Notes under the pieces: model-generated | Told to the model about the DNA's origin: nothing | The model's database searches: none | The model's input: only the letters and a program-made list of their open reading frames with translations | Assembly (NCBI RefSeq): GCF_019264345.1 | Contig: NZ_JAHVAO010000003.1 | Coordinates: forward strand, 186,001 to 250,000 | Source: Marinobacter arenosus | Lineage (GTDB): Bacteria > Pseudomonadota > Gammaproteobacteria > Pseudomonadales > Oleiphilaceae | Direction: 5' to 3' | DNA: 64,000 nucleotides | Translations under genes and position numbers: made by a program | Shown here: positions 46,886 through 57,552 of the stretch, piece by piece | Position numbering within the stretch: the stretch's first letter is position 1 | How the letters are laid out: each line of letters begins with the position of its first letter

Positions 46886-47015
46886 GGGCAAAATCCGATA
46901 TACCGAAAAAGAGAAAGGAAAAAGTAGACGTGGCTTGATCTGGAGATCTCGGTGATCAATCAGGAGATACTTCATCGAACCCATTAACTCAAAAGCTTTT
47001 TGCATTGCGAACCCG

Positions 47016-47145
47016 ATTGGTCAGCTCGGCGCGGGGTGGTGGATGGATTTTCTGCCGGAAAAAGGTGTCTGAGCGAAACGAGTTCTTTTTTCAAAGAAAA
47101 CTCCATCCACCACCCCGCAAGCCCGCCCCCAAACCAATCAGGCTA
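47016..47145 (+). repeat. Large palindromic repeat, copy B
   Basis: Arms at 47033-47053 and 47095-47116 are complementary with a single-base bulge, though their sequence differs from copy A. The core GCCGGAAAAAGGTGTCTGAG (from 47054) differs from copy C by one base over 37. The right flank, including AAACCAATCAGGCTA, resembles the other copies. It ends 11 bp from the cynS stop. Confidence 0.85.
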
Positions 47146-47156
47146 GGGAAAACGAA

Positions 47157-47600
47157 CTACCAAGCCTTGTACGGCAGGAACTTCCCGTTCATGGTGATCA
47201 CCACGCGATCCCCCTTCGGGTTCTCTTCCTTGTCCACGTGCATGGTGAAATCGATGGCACTCATGATGCCGTCACCAAACTTCTCGTGGATCAGCTCCTT
47301 TAGGGTATCGCCGTAAACACCCACCACCTCGTACAAGCGGTAGATCAGCGGATCCTGCGGCACCGAATCCCCCCAGGCCTTCTTCGGGCACACCTGCAGG
47401 GTTTCTGCCACGGCCTTATCGAGGCCCAGGATCTCACAGAGGGCAAATGCCTTGTCCTCGGTCAGGCTGTTCATCCCAAGGCAGGCCGACGTGGTAAACA
47501 CCGGCGACATGCCAATCGCCTCGGACAGGGACTCCCAGGAAACGCCCTTGGTCGCCTTGGCTTCCAGAATTTTTGCGGTCATCAGCTCTTTGTTCATCAT
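47157..47600 (-). CDS. cynS: Cyanate hydratase (cyanase)
   Basis: 147 aa starting at the paired ATG codons at 47595-47600; the longer open frame upstream is spurious. The N-terminal DNA-binding-like helical domain (KEAKATKGVSWESLSEAIGMS type, here ILEAKATKGVSWESLSEAIG) is followed by the catalytic domain with the Arg, Glu and Ser of the active site in YRLYEVVGVYGDTLKELIHEKFGDGIMSAIDF, as in E. coli CynS. It converts cyanate and bicarbonate to ammonia and CO2. No carbonic anhydrase or cyanate transporter gene is adjacent. A sigma-54 promoter and a divergent sigma-54 activator suggest nitrogen or cyanate control. Confidence 0.96.
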   Translation of the reverse strand: MMNKELMTAKILEAKATKGVSWESLSEAIGMSPVFTTSACLGMNSLTEDKAFALCEILGLDKAVAETLQVCPKKAWGDSVPQDPLIYRLYEVVGVYGDTLKELIHEKFGDGIMSAIDFTMHVDKEENPKGDRVVITMNGKFLPYKAW

Positions 47601-47704
47601 AAGGCACTCACCCTTTGCTTCAGTTGGTTTTGCACTGTTCCAGTGCGGCGGCCGGGTGCAAACGATTCGCTGCGTCCGGCTACCGCACGAGCCTGACAGG
47701 GCTA

Positions 47705-47722
47705 CCGCAGAGTTCGTGCCAA
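47705..47722 (-). promoter_or_regulatory. Predicted sigma-54 promoter of cynS
   Basis: On the minus strand TTGGCACGAACTCTGCGG has GG and GC exactly 10 nt apart and matches TGGCACG-N4-YTGC closely. It lies about 105 bp upstream of the cynS start. The predicted transcription start is near 47695. Confidence 0.75.
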
Positions 47723-47789
47723 CCCACAGAAACACTCCAATACTCTGTTTTTCTTGGCATTTGAAATAATCGTCGGGAACGAGCTCCAC

Positions 47790-47842
47790 TACGAACTTTC
47801 GTAAATCACGAAATATCGTGGTGATAAACACGAATTGTCGTA
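47790..47842. promoter_or_regulatory. Three tandem dyads, candidate enhancer sites of the CynF-like activator
   Basis: TACGAACTTTCGTA (47790-47803), CACGAAATATCGTG (47807-47820) and CACGAATTGTCGTA (47829-47842) all fit YACGA-N4-TCGTR. Centres are 17 and 22 bp apart. They lie 95-147 bp upstream of the predicted cynS start site, the usual distance for sigma-54 enhancers, and 44-96 bp before the activator gene, allowing autoregulation. Confidence 0.8.
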
Positions 47843-47885
47843 ATTGGCACGGGGATTGACTCATCCATCCGGAGACACCGAAAGG

Positions 47886-49832
<1,947 letters not shown>

Positions 49833-49854
49833 TTGCAATAAACCGCCAGGGTAT

Positions 49855-49972
49855 GTCGGCGCGGGGTAACCGGTGGATTTTTCGCCGGAAAAAGGTGTCT
49901 GAGCGAAGCGAGTTCTTTTTCCAAGAAAAATCCACCGGTCACCCCGCAAGCCCGCCCCACAATAGGCAGGCT
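49855..49972 (+). repeat. Large palindromic repeat, copy C
   Basis: Arms at 49863-49883 and 49925-49945 are complementary with one mismatch and differ in sequence from A and B. The core GCCGGAAAAAGGTGTCTGAG (from 49884) and the flank GCAAGCCCGCCCC match copy B. Copies B and C flank the cynS-activator pair in the same orientation. It starts 22 bp after the activator stop and ends 24 bp before the thiolase stop. Confidence 0.85.
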
Positions 49973-49995
49973 ACATCACGGAGCGATCACCCAAA

Positions 49996-51177
49996 TCAGA
50001 TCAACTCAATGGCCACCGCCGTGCCCTCACCGCCACCAATGCACAGTGAAGCCACACCGCGCTTCAGACCACGCTGCTTCAGCGCATTGATCAGGGTAAC
50101 GAGGATACGAGAGCCCGAGGAACCAATTGGATGCCCCAGGGCACAGGCGCCGCCATGCACGTTGACCTTCTCTGCCGGCAGACCGAGCTCGTTGATCGCC
50201 GCCAGGGTTACCACCGCAAAGGCCTCGTTGATCTCGAACAGATCCACGTCGCTCACGGACCAGTCGGCCTTCTTCAGGACCTTTTCAATGGCACCGATGG
50301 GCGCGAGGGTAAATTCCGAAGGCAGCCGCGCGTGGGTAGCATGGGCCACGATCCGCGCCTGCGGAACCAGACCGCGCTTGTCGGCCTCGGCCGCCGAGGC
50401 CAGCACCAGGGCGGAGGCACCGTCGCTGATCGAGCTGGAGTTGGCCGCCGTCACCGAACCGTCTTTGGCAAAGGCCGGCTTCAGGTGGGGGATTTTTTCC
50501 GGCTTGGCGTTGCCCGGCTGTTCGTCGATGTCCACCAGGGTGTCACCGCCACGGCCAGCGACACTCACCGGGACAATCTCGTCCTTGAACCAGCCATTCT
50601 CGATAGCCGCCAGGGACTTCTGCAGGGAACCGATGGCGAACTCGTCCATGGCCTGCCGGCTGATGTCGTACTTGTCCGCCGTGCGCTGGGCAAACACGCC
50701 CATCAGGCCGCCTTCGTAGGCATCTTCCAGACCATCCAGGAACATGCTGTCCAGCACCTGGCCGTGCCCCATGCGCATACCGCCACGCGCCTTGGGAAGC
50801 AGGTACGGTGCCTGGCTCATGTTCTCCATGCCGCCGGCAATCATGATGTTGTTGGTCCCGGCCTTGATCTGGTCGTGGGCCATGATCACCGCCTGCATGC
50901 CGGAGCCACACATCTTGTTGATGGTGGTGCAGCCGGAGCTGTCCGGAATACCCGAGGCGCGCGAGGCCTGTCGGGCCGGAGCCTGGCCCAGGCCTGCGGG
51001 CAGCACGCAGCCCATGATCACTTCCTGGATATCGGCCGGCTGCAGGCCTGACCGCTCAATGGCGGCCTTGATGGATTCCGCGCCAAGCTGGGGGGAGCGC
51101 ACGGAACTCAGCGACCCCATCATGCCGCCCATGGGCGTCCGCGCCGAACCGGCAATTACTACGCTGTTGTCACTCAT
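49996..51177 (-). CDS. Acetyl-CoA C-acyltransferase (thiolase)
   Basis: 393 aa. The nucleophilic Cys is in TTINKMCGSGMQAVIMAHDQI, the His in FEINEAFAVVTLAAINELGLPAEKVNVHGGACALGHPIGSSGSR, and the C-terminal Cys in ASLCIGGGEGTAVAIEL, as in biosynthetic and degradative thiolases (PhaA/AtoB class). It condenses or cleaves acetoacetyl- or 3-ketoacyl-CoA. It is in an operon with an acyl-CoA dehydrogenase and a 3-hydroxyacyl-CoA dehydrogenase-like SDR, divergent from liuR, so removal of acetoacetyl-CoA or branched 3-ketoacyl-CoA from leucine or isoleucine breakdown is inferred. Confidence 0.94.
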   Translation of the reverse strand: MSDNSVVIAGSARTPMGGMMGSLSSVRSPQLGAESIKAAIERSGLQPADIQEVIMGCVLPAGLGQAPARQASRASGIPDSSGCTTINKMCGSGMQAVIMAHDQIKAGTNNIMIAGGMENMSQAPYLLPKARGGMRMGHGQVLDSMFLDGLEDAYEGGLMGVFAQRTADKYDISRQAMDEFAIGSLQKSLAAIENGWFKDEIVPVSVAGRGGDTLVDIDEQPGNAKPEKIPHLKPAFAKDGSVTAANSSSISDGASALVLASAAEADKRGLVPQARIVAHATHARLPSEFTLAPIGAIEKVLKKADWSVSDVDLFEINEAFAVVTLAAINELGLPAEKVNVHGGACALGHPIGSSGSRILVTLINALKQRGLKRGVASLCIGGGEGTAVAIELI

Positions 51178-51198
51178 GATCTATCCTCTCTCAAACGT

Positions 51199-52350
51199 TC
51201 AGCCCTTGCCCAGAACGGACCGGGCAATAATCTCTTTCATCACTTCCGACGTACCGCCGTAAATGCGCTGAACCCGCGCATCGATGAAGGCCCGGGAAAT
51301 GGGGTATTCGGTGGTGTAACCGTAGCCGCCGAACAGCTGCAGGCAGCCGTCCGCCACCCGGCACTGCATTTCCGTGGCGCTGTACTTGGCCATGGACGCC
51401 GTCGGCGCATCCAGCTCGCCTTGCTCGTACTTGGCAATACACTCGTTCACGAACGCCTGATTGACCCGGTAGTCGGTTTCCATGCGGGCAATCTCGAAAC
51501 GGGTATTCTGCAGCTGCGCCAACTTCTGACCGAACAGCTCACGCTCCTGGGCGTAGGCGATGGTCAGGTCCAGGGCACCCCGGGCCGCCGCCACACCGAG
51601 CGCACCGATCACGAGACGCTCACGGGGCAGTTCCCGCATCAGGTACATGAAGCCCTGCCCCTCTTCACCCAGCAGCGCCGAGGCGGGAACGCGCATATCG
51701 GAGAAGAACAGTTCGGAGGTATCGCCGGAATGCTGGCCGATCTTGTCCAGATTCCGACCCTTGCTGTAACCGGGCAGTGAGGTATCAACGAGGAACAGGC
51801 TGATGCCGCGGGCACCGGCTTTCGGGTCGGTCTTGGCAGCGACAATCACCATATCGGCATGCTGGCCGTTGGTGATGAAGGTTTTCGAACCGTTCAGGAT
51901 GTAGTCGTCGCCATCTTTCACCGCACTGGTGCGGATCGCCTGCAAATCACTGCCGGCGCCCGGCTCGGTCATGGCGATGGCGCCAACCGCTTCACCGGAC
52001 ACCAGCTTCGGCAGCCATTGTTGCCGCTGTTCCTCGTTGCCCATGTGGCTGAGATAGGGTGCAACAATGTCCGAGTGCACCATCACGTTGGTGGACAGCG
52101 CGCCGAATCCCATCCGGGCCAGCTCTTCCCCAACCACCACAGAGAACTGGAAAGGCGCACCGATTCCGCCCCACTCCTCGGGCACATCGACACACAGCAT
52201 TCCGGCGTTGCCCAGCGTGTTCCACAGCTCTCGGGGCACCAGCCCGGACTTTTCCCAGGTCTCGTAATGCGGCGTTACTTCCTTTTCCAGGACCTTGACT
52301 ACCGAATCCCGGAACATCGCCAGTTCTTCTTTATCAACAGACACGGTCAT
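51199..52350 (-). CDS. Acyl-CoA dehydrogenase
   Basis: 383 aa from the ATG at 52350 with GGAG upstream; a TTG five codons earlier is the open-frame limit. FAD-linked acyl-CoA dehydrogenase signatures are GAIAMTEPGAGSDLQAIRT and the C-terminal catalytic Glu region RIYGGTSEVMKEII. It oxidises an acyl-CoA to the enoyl-CoA. It lies between thiolase and SDR genes and is divergent from liuR, so it may act on isobutyryl- or 2-methylbutyryl-CoA, or on a straight-chain substrate; this cannot be settled by sequence alone. The isovaleryl-CoA enzyme is liuA in the divergent arm. Confidence 0.92.
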   Translation of the reverse strand: MTVSVDKEELAMFRDSVVKVLEKEVTPHYETWEKSGLVPRELWNTLGNAGMLCVDVPEEWGGIGAPFQFSVVVGEELARMGFGALSTNVMVHSDIVAPYLSHMGNEEQRQQWLPKLVSGEAVGAIAMTEPGAGSDLQAIRTSAVKDGDDYILNGSKTFITNGQHADMVIVAAKTDPKAGARGISLFLVDTSLPGYSKGRNLDKIGQHSGDTSELFFSDMRVPASALLGEEGQGFMYLMRELPRERLVIGALGVAAARGALDLTIAYAQERELFGQKLAQLQNTRFEIARMETDYRVNQAFVNECIAKYEQGELDAPTASMAKYSATEMQCRVADGCLQLFGGYGYTTEYPISRAFIDARVQRIYGGTSEVMKEIIARSVLGKG

Positions 52351-52374
52351 GTATGTCTCCTGCAATTGAATGCT

Positions 52375-53136
52375 TCACTTGGGCGCCATGCGCAGGGCAC
52401 AGTCCAGACGAATCACTTCGCCATTGAGAATCGGGTTGCGCACCATCTGGTCCACCATCATGCCGAACTCCTCCGGCTTGCCGAGGCGTTTCGGAAACGG
52501 CAAGGTGGCAGCCAGGCTTTCCTGAACTTCCTCAGGCATACCTGCCATCATGGGGGTCATGAACAGGCCCGGTGCAATCGTATTTACACGGATGCCCTCT
52601 CGAGCCAGCTCGCGCGCCGACTGCAGGGTCAGGGAAACCACCCCGCCCTTGGATGCACTGTAGGCCGCCTGGCCGATCTGGCCTTCGTAGGCCGCCACTG
52701 ACGCGGTATTGATGATCACGCCCCGCTCGCCGTCGGCGTTGGGTTCACGCTGGGCCATATCGGCCGCCGCCAGTCTCAGGATGTTGAAGGTACCAATCAG
52801 ATTGACCTGGATAACCTTGCTGAAGTTCTCCAGCGGCATGACGCCGTCACGACCCAGAATCTTCGAGGCCGGGGCAATGCCGGCGCAGCTTACCGCCACA
52901 CCGCAGAGGCCGTGGGCTTCCCGCGCGGCATTCACCGCGGCTTCGGCGCTGTCTGCCGAGGTCACGTCACAATGCAGGAAGATGCCGCCAATCTCTGCGG
53001 CCACTTTTTCACCCTGCTCCTTCTGTACGTCAAGGATCGCCACTTTGCAGCCTGCTGCCGCCAGCGCACGGGCCGCACCTTCGCCCAGCCCCGATGCACC
53101 GCCTGTTACAATGGCCGCCACACTTTTGAATTCCAT
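52375..53136 (-). CDS. SDR-family 3-hydroxyacyl-CoA dehydrogenase-like protein (HSD10 type)
   Basis: 253 aa short-chain dehydrogenase. The cofactor loop is GGASGLGEGAARALAAAGCKVAILD, with the acidic residue at the strand end favouring NAD. The catalytic Ser region VIINTASVAAYEG and Tyr-x3-Lys in YSASKGGVV are present. Similarity to type II 3-hydroxyacyl-CoA (2-methyl-3-hydroxybutyryl-CoA) dehydrogenases suggests isoleucine breakdown. It is the first gene of the minus-strand operon divergent from liuR, with a palindrome between the two starts. Confidence 0.92.
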   Translation of the reverse strand: MEFKSVAAIVTGGASGLGEGAARALAAAGCKVAILDVQKEQGEKVAAEIGGIFLHCDVTSADSAEAAVNAAREAHGLCGVAVSCAGIAPASKILGRDGVMPLENFSKVIQVNLIGTFNILRLAAADMAQREPNADGERGVIINTASVAAYEGQIGQAAYSASKGGVVSLTLQSARELAREGIRVNTIAPGLFMTPMMAGMPEEVQESLAATLPFPKRLGKPEEFGMMVDQMVRNPILNGEVIRLDCALRMAPK

Positions 53137-53195
53137 CGTTTACTCCTGCTCTAAAGACACTTTTTGTTCGAAATCTGACCGTAAAAGCACTTTAC

Positions 53196-53207
53196 GTTTA
53201 CGTAAAC
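53196..53207. promoter_or_regulatory. Candidate LiuR operator between liuR and the SDR operon
   Basis: GTTTACGTAAAC is a perfect 12-bp palindrome in the 104-bp divergent gap, inside a longer TTTACG-rich stretch (53191-53207). MerR-type LiuR proteins bind palindromes of this general form next to the promoters they control; the exact match to the published motif could not be checked. Confidence 0.6.
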
Positions 53208-53240
53208 TTTATCTAACCTAAGTCTAAAAAGGAAATCGCC

Positions 53241-53690
53241 ATGATGAAAAAAGAAACCTACAGCATCAGCGAACTCGCCAAGGAGTTCGACGTGACGACC
53301 CGGAGCATCCGATTCTATGAGGATCAGGAGCTGCTCAAACCGACACGGCGTGGGCAAACACGCATATTCAGCTCCAAGGATCGGGTTCGGCTGAAGCTGA
53401 TCCTTCGGGGCAAACGAATGGGGTTCTCACTGGCGGAAACCAAAGAACTCTTCGACCTGTGGGACGAAACCCTCAGCGGCAACGAAAAACAGTTGCTGCT
53501 GATGCTGGAAACCCTGAGCCGGAAACGGGCCCAGCTGGAACAGCAGAAGAACGACATCGCACAGGCAGAGATGGAAATGGACACCGCCGAAGCGCGGTGC
53601 CGTGAAGCACTGGCAGACCTGCAGAAGAAAAAACGAGAACAGCAGATGCCGGCGAACGAAGAACCAACGACAACCGCCGAACAGCGCTAA
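53241..53690 (+). CDS. liuR: MerR-family regulator of leucine catabolism (LiuR)
   Basis: 149 aa. N-terminal MerR winged helix (YSISELAKEFDVTTRSIRFYEDQELLKPTRRGQTRIFSSKDRVRLKLILRGKRMGFSLAE) followed by a dimerisation coiled coil (about 75-135) rich in Glu/Gln/Lys. No metal-binding Cys motif, as expected for the LiuR/AtuR group, which senses acyl-CoA intermediates. It is divergent from the SDR operon and upstream of liuABCDE, with an 88-bp gap to liuA. It probably represses both arms through the palindrome upstream. Confidence 0.93.
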   Translation: MMKKETYSISELAKEFDVTTRSIRFYEDQELLKPTRRGQTRIFSSKDRVRLKLILRGKRMGFSLAETKELFDLWDETLSGNEKQLLLMLETLSRKRAQLEQQKNDIAQAEMEMDTAEARCREALADLQKKKREQQMPANEEPTTTAEQR

Positions 53691-53778
53691 GCCACAAGGG
53701 CAATCAAACTCGCCCTGCGCCATGGCTGTCCGGTTATGAATCCTCGTAAGTCAGAGAGCAAAATAAAAGGTAACCGAC

Positions 53779-54945
53779 ATGAAATCACAGTACTCAGAGC
53801 TCAACTTCGGCCTTGGTGAAACCCTCGATATGCTGCGTGAGCAAATCAACGGCTTCGCCGCGGCCGAAATCGCTCCGCGCGCCGAAGAAATTGACCGCAA
53901 CAACGAGTTCCCCATGGATCTCTGGCGCAAAATGGGCGACATGGGCCTGCTGGGCATCACCGTTGCCGAGGAATACGGTGGCTCCGATATGGGTTACCTC
54001 GCCCACGTGATTGCCATGGAAGAAATCAGCCGCGCCTCGGCCTCCGTCGGCCTGTCCTACGGGGCCCACTCCAACCTGTGCGTGAACCAGATTCACCGCA
54101 ACGGTACCGAAGAGCAGAAGCAGAAGTACCTGCCCAAGCTGGTCAGCGGCGAACACATTGGCGCCCTGGCCATGTCCGAGCCCAACGCCGGCTCCGACGT
54201 TATCTCCATGAAGCTCTCTGCCCGGGACGAAGGCGACCACTTCGTTCTCAATGGCAACAAGATGTGGATCACCAACGGCCCCGACGCCCACACCTACGTG
54301 ATCTATGCCAAGACTGACACCCAGGCCGGTTCCAAAGGCGTAACCGCCTTCATCGTTGAGCGCGACTACCCGGGCTTCAGCCGTCACCAGAAGCTCGACA
54401 AACTCGGCATGCGCGGCTCCAACACCTGTGAGCTGGTGTTCGAGGACTGCAAAGTGCCCCGTGAAAACATCCTGGGCGGCGAAGGCAATGGCGCCAAGGT
54501 GCTGATGAGCGGCCTGGACTACGAGCGTCTGGTTCTGTCCGGCGGCCCGCTGGGCATCATGCAGGCGGCCCTCGACGTCACCGTGCCCTATATCCGCGAG
54601 CGCAAGCAGTTTGGGCAGGCCATCGGCGAGTTCGAACTGGTGCAGGGCAAAGTGGCGGACATGTACACCTGGATGAACACCGCCAAGTCCTACGTCTACA
54701 TGGTGGCCATGTCCGCCGACCGCGGCGAGACCACCCGCAAAGACGCCGCCGGCGCCATCCTCTACTCCGCGGAAATGGCCACCAAACTGGCCCTGGATGC
54801 CATCCAGCTGCTGGGCGGTAACGGCTACATCAACGAATACCCAACAGGCCGCCTGTTGCGCGACGCCAAGCTCTACGAGATCGGTGCGGGTACGTCAGAG
54901 ATTCGCCGCATGCTGATCGGTCGCGAGCTGTTCCTGAACAAATAA
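53779..54945 (+). CDS. liuA: Isovaleryl-CoA dehydrogenase
   Basis: 388 aa acyl-CoA dehydrogenase. The FAD/ETF signatures [19 protein letters not shown] and the C-terminal [39 protein letters not shown] are present; the [15 protein letters not shown] segment contains the Glu that acts as base in isovaleryl-CoA dehydrogenases. It converts isovaleryl-CoA to 3-methylcrotonyl-CoA with electrons to ETF. It is the first structural gene of the liu operon. A structured intergenic element separates it from liuB. Confidence 0.95.
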   Translation: MKSQYSELNFGLGETLDMLREQINGFAAAEIAPRAEEIDRNNEFPMDLWRKMGDMGLLGITVAEEYGGSDMGYLAHVIAMEEISRASASVGLSYGAHSNLCVNQIHRNGTEEQKQKYLPKLVSGEHIGALAMSEPNAGSDVISMKLSARDEGDHFVLNGNKMWITNGPDAHTYVIYAKTDTQAGSKGVTAFIVERDYPGFSRHQKLDKLGMRGSNTCELVFEDCKVPRENILGGEGNGAKVLMSGLDYERLVLSGGPLGIMQAALDVTVPYIRERKQFGQAIGEFELVQGKVADMYTWMNTAKSYVYMVAMSADRGETTRKDAAGAILYSAEMATKLALDAIQLLGGNGYINEYPTGRLLRDAKLYEIGAGTSEIRRMLIGRELFLNK

Positions 54946-55004
54946 CAAGCACTCGGCACGAACACGCTCGGGTACAAGTACCAAGAACAACGAGGGGGTG
55001 GCGG

Positions 55005-55090
55005 CCTGGCTTTCCGGGAATGTCGGAGGCCAGGGACGGCCGGAGACAAGCGCACAAGGATGTGCTCGTAGCGGTTCCCGGAAAGCCAGG
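55005..55090 (+). repeat. Structured inverted repeat between liuA and liuB
   Basis: CCTGGCTTTCCGGGAA (55005-55020) and its exact complement (55075-55090) form a 16-bp stem. Inside is a small hairpin GCACA-AGGA-TGTGC (55052-55065). The 176-bp gap is much larger than other spacings in this operon. Confidence 0.8.
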
Positions 55091-55121
55091 TCGCCAGCCC
55101 CGATGCACGGACCCTAATGCT

Positions 55122-56729
<1,608 letters not shown>

Positions 56730-56744
56730 TCGGGAGACTATGCC

Positions 56745-57551
56745 ATGACAGAACAAGAAACTGCGGTTCTGCTCAAGCGCCGCGCCGAGGGCATAACCGA
56801 AGTGGTGCTGAACCGCCCGGACAAACGCAACGCCTTTGACGACGTGATCATCCAGCAGCTGATCAACGCGCTGACCGACATCAACGACGACGCGAACACC
56901 AAGGTGGTGATCCTTCGTTCCGAAGGCAAGCACTTCTCCGCCGGCGCGGACCTCGGCTGGATGCGCCGCATGGCGGACAACACCCGCCAGGAAAACCTGG
57001 ATGATTCCCGGGAACTGGCGCGGCTGATGAACGTGTTGAACCACCTCTCCAAGCCGGTCATCGGCCTGGTGCAGGGCGCGGCCTTCGGCGGTGCGGTGGG
57101 CCTTGCCGCCTGCTGCGACATTGTCATCGCCACCGAGACATCCAGCTTCTGCCTGAGCGAAGTGAAGCTCGGGCTGATCCCGGCTGTAATCAGCCCCTAT
57201 GTCGTGCGCGCCATTGGCGAACGCCAGGCCCGCCGGTACTTCATCTCCGCCGAGGTGTTCACCGCCCGGCAAGCCGAGGAATACGGCCTGGTCCACATCG
57301 TTTGCGACGATGTCGAGGCCATGGAGGCCCGCTGCAACGAGATGCTCGAGCAGCTCGCCCTGAACGGTCCGGAAGCCATGACAGCTGCCAAGGATCTGGT
57401 GTTCGCGGTCAGCCACAAACCCATTGATGACGCCGTGATTGACGACACCGCACACCGCATCGCCGACATTCGCGTGGGCGCAGAAGGGCAGGAAGGTTTG
57501 AGTGCCTTCCTGAACAAGCGCCACGCCAACTGGATTCCGGAGAACAAGTGA
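56745..57551 (+). CDS. liuC: 3-methylglutaconyl-CoA hydratase (crotonase family)
   Basis: 268 aa with the crotonase fold: oxyanion-hole sequences KHFSAGADLGWMRRMA and LVQGAAFGGAVGLAACCDIVIATE, and SEVKLGLIPAVISPYVVRAIG with the catalytic Glu. It hydrates 3-methylglutaconyl-CoA to HMG-CoA in leucine breakdown; the position between liuB and liuD makes this assignment firm. It begins 15 bp after liuB and ends 1 bp before liuD. Confidence 0.94.
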   Translation: MTEQETAVLLKRRAEGITEVVLNRPDKRNAFDDVIIQQLINALTDINDDANTKVVILRSEGKHFSAGADLGWMRRMADNTRQENLDDSRELARLMNVLNHLSKPVIGLVQGAAFGGAVGLAACCDIVIATETSSFCLSEVKLGLIPAVISPYVVRAIGERQARRYFISAEVFTARQAEEYGLVHIVCDDVEAMEARCNEMLEQLALNGPEAMTAAKDLVFAVSHKPIDDAVIDDTAHRIADIRVGAEGQEGLSAFLNKRHANWIPENK

Positions 57552-57552
57552 C

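Larger units (their letters stand above)
46746..47156. other. 411-bp gap after ilvM, filled mostly by repeats A and B
   Basis: No gene is seen. Copies A and B of the palindromic repeat occupy about 250 bp. The 130 bp between them (46886-47015) holds no ORF of note and no recognisable site. Short frames here encode the SERSE-type peptide produced by the repeat core. Confidence 0.8.

Noticed and set aside
46663..46959. Small frames encoding KKMSERSELFF-like peptides in the palindromic repeats
   Set aside because: The same peptide pattern appears in every copy of the repeat and in changing frames, so it reflects the conserved DNA core rather than a gene.
47845..47860. TGGCACGGGGATTGAC upstream of the sigma-54 activator as a second sigma-54 promoter
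   Set aside because: The -24 half matches, but the -12 half reads TTGA rather than TTGC and loses the essential GC, so it was not called.
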